This document shows positions 6,189 to 10,808 of a stretch of DNA of 10,808 nucleotides, in pieces. The translations under genes were made by a program, and so were the position numbers. Each line of letters begins with the position of its first letter. Position 1 is the stretch's first letter. The stretch is from Desulfobacteraceae bacterium. GTDB taxonomy: Bacteria > Desulfobacterota > Desulfobacteria > Desulfobacterales > Desulfobacteraceae. The DNA is taken from NCBI GenBank assembly GCA_024225895.1, contig JAAEMC010000662.1:1-10808 (forward strand), read 5' to 3'. A model generated the notes under the pieces. The model was not told the origin of the DNA. It did no database searches and saw nothing but the letters and a program-made list of their open reading frames with translations.

Positions 6189-7472
6189 CTAATTGTCTGA
6201 TAGGGAATGAATCAGCTTGTCCAAATAGCGGGACCGCACCTGCTTGCTGGCGAGGACCTTCTTCACTGGCGAAAGTTTTAATATGACACCAAATACAGCA
6301 GCCAGTGCCCGATGACTGAATAACACCCGGTTATCAAAAATCAGATCCTGGAGCCTACCCCTTTCAATGGCCATAACCACTGCTTTGTGTGCGCCGTTCA
6401 AAGGTGTTATCACCCGCTTAAGCCTATGGTTTAAAAGTATGCTGTCCGTAGGACATACCCTCGCACATATCCCGCAGCCGAGGCAAATTTCCTTGTTAAG
6501 CTTGGGCATTTTTTGCTTTGGATGACGGGGGTCATTGGCAGAAACCTGGGCCATGGCCTCCACCGGACAAACATTTACACATTTACCGCACCTATCACAG
6601 GTGTTGTAGTCAATTTTAGGTAAAAAAGGAGTAGTGTGGATCGGGTGAAGCAAAGCAAATCGCCTGGCTGCAATCATTGCCTCACAACAGCAGGCACAGC
6701 AGTTGCAGATAAAATTAACATCCTGTCTCACATTTTCCCCGAATTGAACCAAATTGTACTCGTAGGCTTTGTAAAGATACTCAATGCCTTCCACTTTATC
6801 GACTTTTCTGGCATAGCCGTGCTTAATCAATGATGCTGCAGTTGTATTAAAGGTCATACATATTTCTTTGGGATTACTGCAATCATTTCCAATATGCTGC
6901 ATTTTATGCCTGCAGTAGCAGATCCCTATTGCCATATGAGAAGCGGTTTCAACAACATGGGAAGCCCGCTCGAAATCCAATACATGTAAAGCATTTTCTT
7001 CGGATAAAACAGGTTCATGTACAAAGACCCGCCCAAGCTGGGTTTCCCCTTGGGTAAAAAGCTCTTTTATAAAGTCCTCTTCCACATTTAGATATTGGAA
7101 AAAAAGCTCAGCCAAGGCCTTCTGGTTTATGTCGTTTCTGATCCGCATCAGTGAGAATTCAAAAAAACCTGCCATGGGAGGCGGCAACACATATAAAGTT
7201 TGCCCCTTTTGCTCTATATCCACCAAAAGGGCTCTTGAGCATAGCTCATCCAGGACTTTACGAGCGCTCAAAAGATCCATCTTCCAGATATGGGCCGCTT
7301 TTTGAACACGAAATGGCTTGATGGGTAAAAGTGAAACCAAAGCAGCTTCTTTTTCGCTAAATAGAATACCAAGTATTTTATCAAGAAGACCGGATGGTAC
7401 AACGCCTTGTGGGAATCTGTTCAATCTGTCCACAAGATTTGCATAGCTTTTTTTGACCGTCTGATGCGCCAT
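6189..7472 (-). CDS. Winged-helix, cysteine-cluster and 2x[4Fe-4S] ferredoxin-type protein
   Basis: A 427-residue soluble protein. The N-terminal part (~25-95) looks like a winged-helix domain (helices and KVLDELCSRALL, then a short beta wing), as in related iron-sulfur proteins. The middle carries a Cys/His cluster: C185, C187, H189, H193, C198, C205 (CYCRHKMQH, then two more Cys). A second cluster has six Cys in eight residues (C256, C258, C259, C261-C263). The C-terminal part has two classical [4Fe-4S] motifs: C292-x2-C-x2-C-x3-CP and C330-x2-C-x2-C-x3-CP. There is no catalytic domain, signal peptide or membrane segment. An in-frame stop lies 9 bases upstream of the ATG at 7472, so the start cannot be earlier; no good Shine-Dalgarno is seen. 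A likely role is redox or metal-cluster-based electron transfer or sensing in an anaerobe; the actual partner is unknown. It appears to be a single-gene unit. Confidence 0.85.
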   Translation of the reverse strand: MAHQTVKKSYANLVDRLNRFPQGVVPSGLLDKILGILFSEKEAALVSLLPIKPFRVQKAAHIWKMDLLSARKVLDELCSRALLVDIEQKGQTLYVLPPPMAGFFEFSLMRIRNDINQKALAELFFQYLNVEEDFIKELFTQGETQLGRVFVHEPVLSEENALHVLDFERASHVVETASHMAIGICYCRHKMQHIGNDCSNPKEICMTFNTTAASLIKHGYARKVDKVEGIEYLYKAYEYNLVQFGENVRQDVNFICNCCACCCEAMIAARRFALLHPIHTTPFLPKIDYNTCDRCGKCVNVCPVEAMAQVSANDPRHPKQKMPKLNKEICLGCGICARVCPTDSILLNHRLKRVITPLNGAHKAVVMAIERGRLQDLIFDNRVLFSHRALAAVFGVILKLSPVKKVLASKQVRSRYLDKLIHSLSDN

Positions 7473-7478
7473 ACAAAT

Positions 7479-7507
7479 TTACTACAACAGGTTTTTTGTG
7501 ATTTCAA
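7479..7507 (-). promoter_or_regulatory. Possible promoter of the ferredoxin-like gene
   Basis: On the minus strand, TTGAAA (complement of 7502-7507) and TAGTAA (complement of 7479-7484) are 17 bases apart, immediately before the ATG at 7472. The -35 matches the sigma-70 consensus at five of six bases, the -10 at only three. If real, the transcript would have an extremely short leader, which would fit the absence of a Shine-Dalgarno sequence. Confidence 0.2.
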
Positions 7508-7574
7508 GGGAAGAAAAACAAAAACTTAAGAAGGAAGATCTGGGTAATGTTTTCGTACCTATTGTTTTAAGGAA

Positions 7575-8267
7575 TCACTTTTTAATCATTTTCAAACCAT
7601 GTTTAAACGCAGTGATCTTTTTTTCAAGATCTGCTGTTTGTCTTGAGAATGCAGCAAAAAGCTCCTTTGAATCCAGCGAGGGCTCTAAAAAGCCTGTTTC
7701 CTGTTGAATATTGTCTCTTTTTAACAAGTGATTGGCCACCATTTTATCAATCACAATAAGATCATGTCTGCCATTAATCAATTCCGTAATATTAGCTTTG
7801 TCAGAATAGACTTTAAGTTTTTTAAAGTATCCGGCATTGTCAAAATCAGCCCGGTTTACATAGCCATGCACCACACCAATTGTAAAATCTTTAAGTTCCT
7901 CTATTGAAACGTAAGAAATGATTTTAGTTTTTTTTAACTTCATAAAACAGATTTCACTCTTAACTCCTATGGATATTAAGACAAATTTTTTGTTACGTTC
8001 ATCTGAGTAATAGGCCGGGAATGCTATGTCGTGCTGCCCTGTTTCGGTTTCCCGAAGTGCCCTGGCCCAAGGCCTGATACTAATCTGGACGGTATAGCCT
8101 GATTCTTCATATGCCCTTCTCATAATATCGGTTACAAACCCTTTATGTTCTATTTCGGAGCCTGCATAGGGAGGCCATTCCAGGGTGACAAGAGAGACCT
8201 TTTCGCCAGCGTGGCAAAAGGAAAGAAAAGATATCCAGACGGCAATGGTGAAAACTACATTTTTCAT
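7575..8267 (-). CDS. Periplasmic family-3 extracellular solute-binding protein
   Basis: 230 residues with an N-terminal signal peptide (hydrophobic residues ~4-17, cleavage predicted after CHA at 20). The Cys at 18 is preceded by Phe, so this is not a good lipobox. The mature part starts with SLVTLEWPPYAG, followed by GFVTDIMRRA, ISIRPWARAL and GQHDIAFPAYYSDERNKKF. This is the typical amino-terminal lobe of the SBP_bac_3 (polar amino acid/ArtJ-like) fold; the second lobe includes FTIGVVHGY and LIVID. An in-frame TTG at 8279 could add four residues, but the ATG at 8267 has a GGA 7 bases upstream and gives the better signal peptide. No permease or ATPase gene is adjacent. The gene follows the HD-GYP regulator by 54 bases, so it may act as a periplasmic ligand sensor for the adjoining hybrid kinase rather than in uptake (inference). 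Confidence 0.85.
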   Translation of the reverse strand: MKNVVFTIAVWISFLSFCHAGEKVSLVTLEWPPYAGSEIEHKGFVTDIMRRAYEESGYTVQISIRPWARALRETETGQHDIAFPAYYSDERNKKFVLISIGVKSEICFMKLKKTKIISYVSIEELKDFTIGVVHGYVNRADFDNAGYFKKLKVYSDKANITELINGRHDLIVIDKMVANHLLKRDNIQQETGFLEPSLDSKELFAAFSRQTADLEKKITAFKHGLKMIKK

Positions 8268-8321
8268 GTTCAATTCCAAATAGCCTTCGATAAAAAAACG
8301 ACCAATCTAATTATTGTTATT

Positions 8322-9323
8322 TTACTTAAAATGAGCCATGGCTGCATCTGCAGCTTCCGGATCAAAATGAGTGCCTTTATTTTTTTCAATCCACTCCAGA
8401 GCGGCATCAATTCCCAAGGCAGGACGATAGGGCCTGTGGGAACTCATGGCTTCAATCACATCTGCCACAGCAAGAATTCGAGACTCGGGCAAAATTTCAT
8501 TACCGGAAAGCCCCTGGGGGTATCCGGATCCATCCATACGTTCGTGATGCTGATAGGCAATTTCAGCAAAAGGCCAGGGGGATTTAATATCCTGCAAAAT
8601 ATCATACCCAATCTGGGGATGAATTTTTAAAATCTCAAACTCAACATCCAAGAGCTTTTTGGGCCGGTTTAAGATGGCTACCGGTATTCGAATTTTCCCA
8701 ATATCATGCAGTAGCCCGGCAAAGCGTATGGCTTCAATATTCTCCTTGTCAAACCCCATTTTTTTTGCGATATCACAGGCAAATTTCGCCACCCGTTCTT
8801 GGTGACCAGCCGTATAGGGGTCCCGGCTTTCAACGGTGAGAGCCATGGCCTGTACGGTGGCTCCCAACATCTCTTGTATAAATGCTGTTTTTTCCTTTAC
8901 TTTTTGTTCAAGAACAACATTCTGGGCATTCAGGGCTTCGCGCATCTTTTTATTTGACAGATGAGTTCTGACTCTTGCAGTGACCTCGGCTGAATGAAAG
9001 GGTTTTGTCACATAATCCACACCACCGATTTCAAATCCTTTTGTCTTACTTTCCAGATTTGACATGGCTGTAATAAAGATCACCGGGATATCCTTTGTGT
9101 CCTTGTTGGATTGAAGATGTGAACAAACCTCATAACCATCCAGTTCAGGCATTTGGATATCCAAAAGAATCAGATCCGGCATGAACTTTTCAGCATATTG
9201 AATCGCCTTGAGGCCATTTTTAGCAATCCCGATTTTGTATTCCTCGTTCAGGGTATTGACCAACAAATCAAGATTTGTTGCATTATCATCAACGATTAAT
9301 ACTAACGACCTGTCATCATTCAT
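8322..9323 (-). CDS. REC-HD-GYP response regulator, predicted cyclic-di-GMP phosphodiesterase (RpfG-like)
   Basis: A 333-residue cytoplasmic protein. The receiver (1-122) is intact: D12/D13, D55 in LLDIQMPE, T85, K107 in TKPF. A short coiled-coil (~125-150) leads to the HD-GYP domain (~152-333). Metal and signature residues are present: H174, H206-D207 in LLHDIGK, H235, H259-H260 in QHHERMDGSGYP (GYP at 267-269), and D288 in AVADVIEAM. All features of a catalytically competent HD-GYP, which hydrolyses c-di-GMP to pGpG/GMP, are therefore seen. The start codon overlaps the end of the upstream phosphorelay gene by 8 bases, and GAGGG lies about 6-7 bases before the ATG, which indicates translational coupling. 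Phosphate probably arrives from the upstream HPt domain. The RpfG resemblance is in architecture only; no rpfF or rpfC gene is visible. Confidence 0.94.
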   Translation of the reverse strand: MNDDRSLVLIVDDNATNLDLLVNTLNEEYKIGIAKNGLKAIQYAEKFMPDLILLDIQMPELDGYEVCSHLQSNKDTKDIPVIFITAMSNLESKTKGFEIGGVDYVTKPFHSAEVTARVRTHLSNKKMREALNAQNVVLEQKVKEKTAFIQEMLGATVQAMALTVESRDPYTAGHQERVAKFACDIAKKMGFDKENIEAIRFAGLLHDIGKIRIPVAILNRPKKLLDVEFEILKIHPQIGYDILQDIKSPWPFAEIAYQHHERMDGSGYPQGLSGNEILPESRILAVADVIEAMSSHRPYRPALGIDAALEWIEKNKGTHFDPEAADAAMAHFK

Positions 9324-10808
9324 AGATACCCTCTCTATCTTTTATTACCCTGATTAAATCCAGGGCTTCATCATAGTCATAGCCATCGATTTTTTCACTT
9401 AAAAGATTGCTGTCCTTTGCATCCAATTTGTTTTTCAATTTTTTAAAGCTCCAGATGATATCATCAGGATCAGACTGATCAAGTGCTGTTGCCATTTGGG
9501 TGAGTAATTCTGCCAGATCTTTTTGGTCTACAGCATCACTTTGCACTTGCTCATCAATTGTATCATCAGACATAACTAATGGCAACGCTTTCAACACTTC
9601 TTTAATCTTAACAATGACATCCTGAGCCTCTTTATTTGCCTTTTCTTTATCCGGCGTGCCTGAATCGGCTTGTCGTGCAGTGGACTCAAGTTTCTTTGCA
9701 ACTGCCTGCAAATCATATGCACCGATGTTCCCACTACTGCCCTTTATACTGTGAGCAAGCATAAAAAGAGCCTTCCAATCTTCTTTTTGTACGAGAGTTT
9801 CAAATTGGTCGGGCAAGGATTCGCAGGAATTTAAAAATCCGATCAGAATTTTTTTATAGACAGATTGCGGCAAATTCAACGCTGCCAGAACCTTTCCCAC
9901 ATCTATACCGGGCAGATTTTCTAGCATTTGATTACCGGGTTTACTCTGGATTTCTTTTTTAATAGTTTCAACCTCCGGGATATCGTCGATATTTGTTACA
10001 TTTTCAGCATCAGATGGTGAACTCGTAAACTTAGATATGGTCTTAAACAATTCTTCCTGGTTAATGGGTTTCGTAATATAGCCGTCCATTCCGGCGGACA
10101 GGCATTTCTCCTTATCTCCTTTCATGGCATGTGCCGTCATGGCAATAATGGGCAACCCGGCATATTTTTCTTTGGCCCGAATCATTTTTGTTGCCTCATA
10201 TCCGTCCATTTCCGGCATTTGAATATCCATGAGCACAATATCAAAATCATGCTGTTGTACTACCTGAACAGCTTCTCTGCCATTATTGGCGATAATAAGA
10301 TCCACTTTCGCCTTTTCAAGGACAGCCGTCGCAATCTCCTGGTTAATTGAATTATCTTCAACCAGAAGGATATGTATCCCTTGAATCTTGTTTTGATAGG
10401 TGGCAACAGTAACTTTTTCTTTTGTTTTCGGCGATGAGGTCTCCTTACCAAACGCGTTCAGTATCATATCAAATAAGGAAGAAGCATTCACCGGCTTGTA
10501 TACGCAGCCATTGATCTTTTTTTCCTGCTCAAGCTTTTCCAGTCTTTTTTCGCCAAAAGCCCCCATCATAATAATAGGTATGGTGATATTAAGATCAGAA
10601 CGAATCTTTAATACGGTCTCATCTCCGGCAATATCCGGCATGATTAAATCAATGATGATCAAATCAAACATTGCATTACCATCGCCTGATGAAAGCTTTT
10701 CATAAGCCTGTTGCCCCGATTCAACCATGACCGGATTACTTCCAAGGGATTGAAGGATCTTTTCCAGAATCATCCTGTTATCTTTATTATCATCGACAAC
10801 AAGAATAT
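9316..10808 (-). CDS. C-terminal part of a hybrid phosphorelay protein: REC-REC-HPt plus helical tail (cut by window edge)
   Basis: The frame is open to the right edge. The codons before the internal ATG at 10773 read ILVVDDNKDNR, the start of a receiver, so that ATG is not the true start and the gene continues beyond the window, probably into a kinase core. The 496 visible residues contain REC1 (1-120: D5/D6, D53 in IIDLIMP, K104; the switch Thr/Ser is replaced by G82 in IMMGAFG) and REC2 (~143-260: E150/D151, D194 in LMDIQMPEMDGYE, T224, K246). The HPt domain (~300-410) has acceptor H352 in LAHSIKGSSGNIGA. The helical tail (~415-496) ends in a YDYDEAL motif resembling the FDFDEAL tail often found after HPt domains. 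Its stop overlaps the HD-GYP regulator gene, the likely recipient of phosphate. REC2 is a well-formed receiver; REC1 may be degenerate. Confidence 0.9.
   Translation of the reverse strand, partial: ILVVDDNKDNRMILEKILQSLGSNPVMVESGQQAYEKLSSGDGNAMFDLIIIDLIMPDIAGDETVLKIRSDLNITIPIIMMGAFGEKRLEKLEQEKKINGCVYKPVNASSLFDMILNAFGKETSSPKTKEKVTVATYQNKIQGIHILLVEDNSINQEIATAVLEKAKVDLIIANNGREAVQVVQQHDFDIVLMDIQMPEMDGYEATKMIRAKEKYAGLPIIAMTAHAMKGDKEKCLSAGMDGYITKPINQEELFKTISKFTSSPSDAENVTNIDDIPEVETIKKEIQSKPGNQMLENLPGIDVGKVLAALNLPQSVYKKILIGFLNSCESLPDQFETLVQKEDWKALFMLAHSIKGSSGNIGAYDLQAVAKKLESTARQADSGTPDKEKANKEAQDVIVKIKEVLKALPLVMSDDTIDEQVQSDAVDQKDLAELLTQMATALDQSDPDDIIWSFKKLKNKLDAKDSNLLSEKIDGYDYDEALDLIRVIKDREGIYE

Noticed and set aside
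8268..8279. TTG start at 8279 for the solute-binding protein
   Set aside because: A GAAGG is only 4 bases upstream, and the four added residues (an acidic Glu among them) would weaken the signal peptide; ATG 8267 has GGA at 7 bases.

Overview
The window is a signal-transduction-rich stretch of a bacterial chromosome in which every supportable gene lies on the minus strand, so transcription runs from high to low coordinates. Multi-domain PAS kinases without membrane segments, an HD-GYP response regulator, a CitMHS_2-like transporter and a winged-helix polyferredoxin with an unusual cysteine cluster, in an AT-leaning sequence, suggest an anaerobic, sulfate-reducer-like member of the Desulfobacterota (Desulfobacterales type). 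That assignment is inference from protein style; no marker gene is present.

Right block (10808 to 7575): the C-terminal part of a large hybrid sensor kinase or phosphorelay protein (REC-REC-HPt plus a helical tail, cut by the window edge) overlaps by 8 bases a REC-HD-GYP response regulator, a predicted cyclic-di-GMP phosphodiesterase. A short gap later comes a secreted family-3 solute-binding protein with no transporter beside it. These three probably form one unit linking a periplasmic ligand, a phosphorelay and c-di-GMP turnover.

Middle (7472 to 6189): a single gene for a winged-helix/cysteine-cluster/2x[4Fe-4S] protein. It is followed by a gene-free, AT-rich stretch of about 520 bases (5665-6188) that holds a nested palindrome, a 12-base direct repeat and short palindromes, and that probably carries the promoter of the next block.

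Left block (5664 to 1): a putative ion (Na+/H+ or organic anion) transporter of the CitMHS_2/NhaD type with a signal peptide and a His-rich extracytoplasmic segment. Then come a soluble histidine kinase with an N-terminal Rossmann-like domain and two PAS domains, a REC-PAS-histidine kinase with a non-canonical H-box, a stand-alone receiver protein, and the first eight codons of another gene. Gaps of 46, 10, 26 and 35 bases, each with a Shine-Dalgarno-like sequence, argue for one operon. The block reads as a transporter with a dedicated cytoplasmic phosphorelay. No regulator in the window has a DNA-binding domain, so its outputs would act through protein contacts, c-di-GMP, or partners encoded elsewhere.

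Start sites were moved from the longest possible reading frame in three cases (4079, 2005, 8267), because ATG codons with better-placed Shine-Dalgarno sequences lie just inside.
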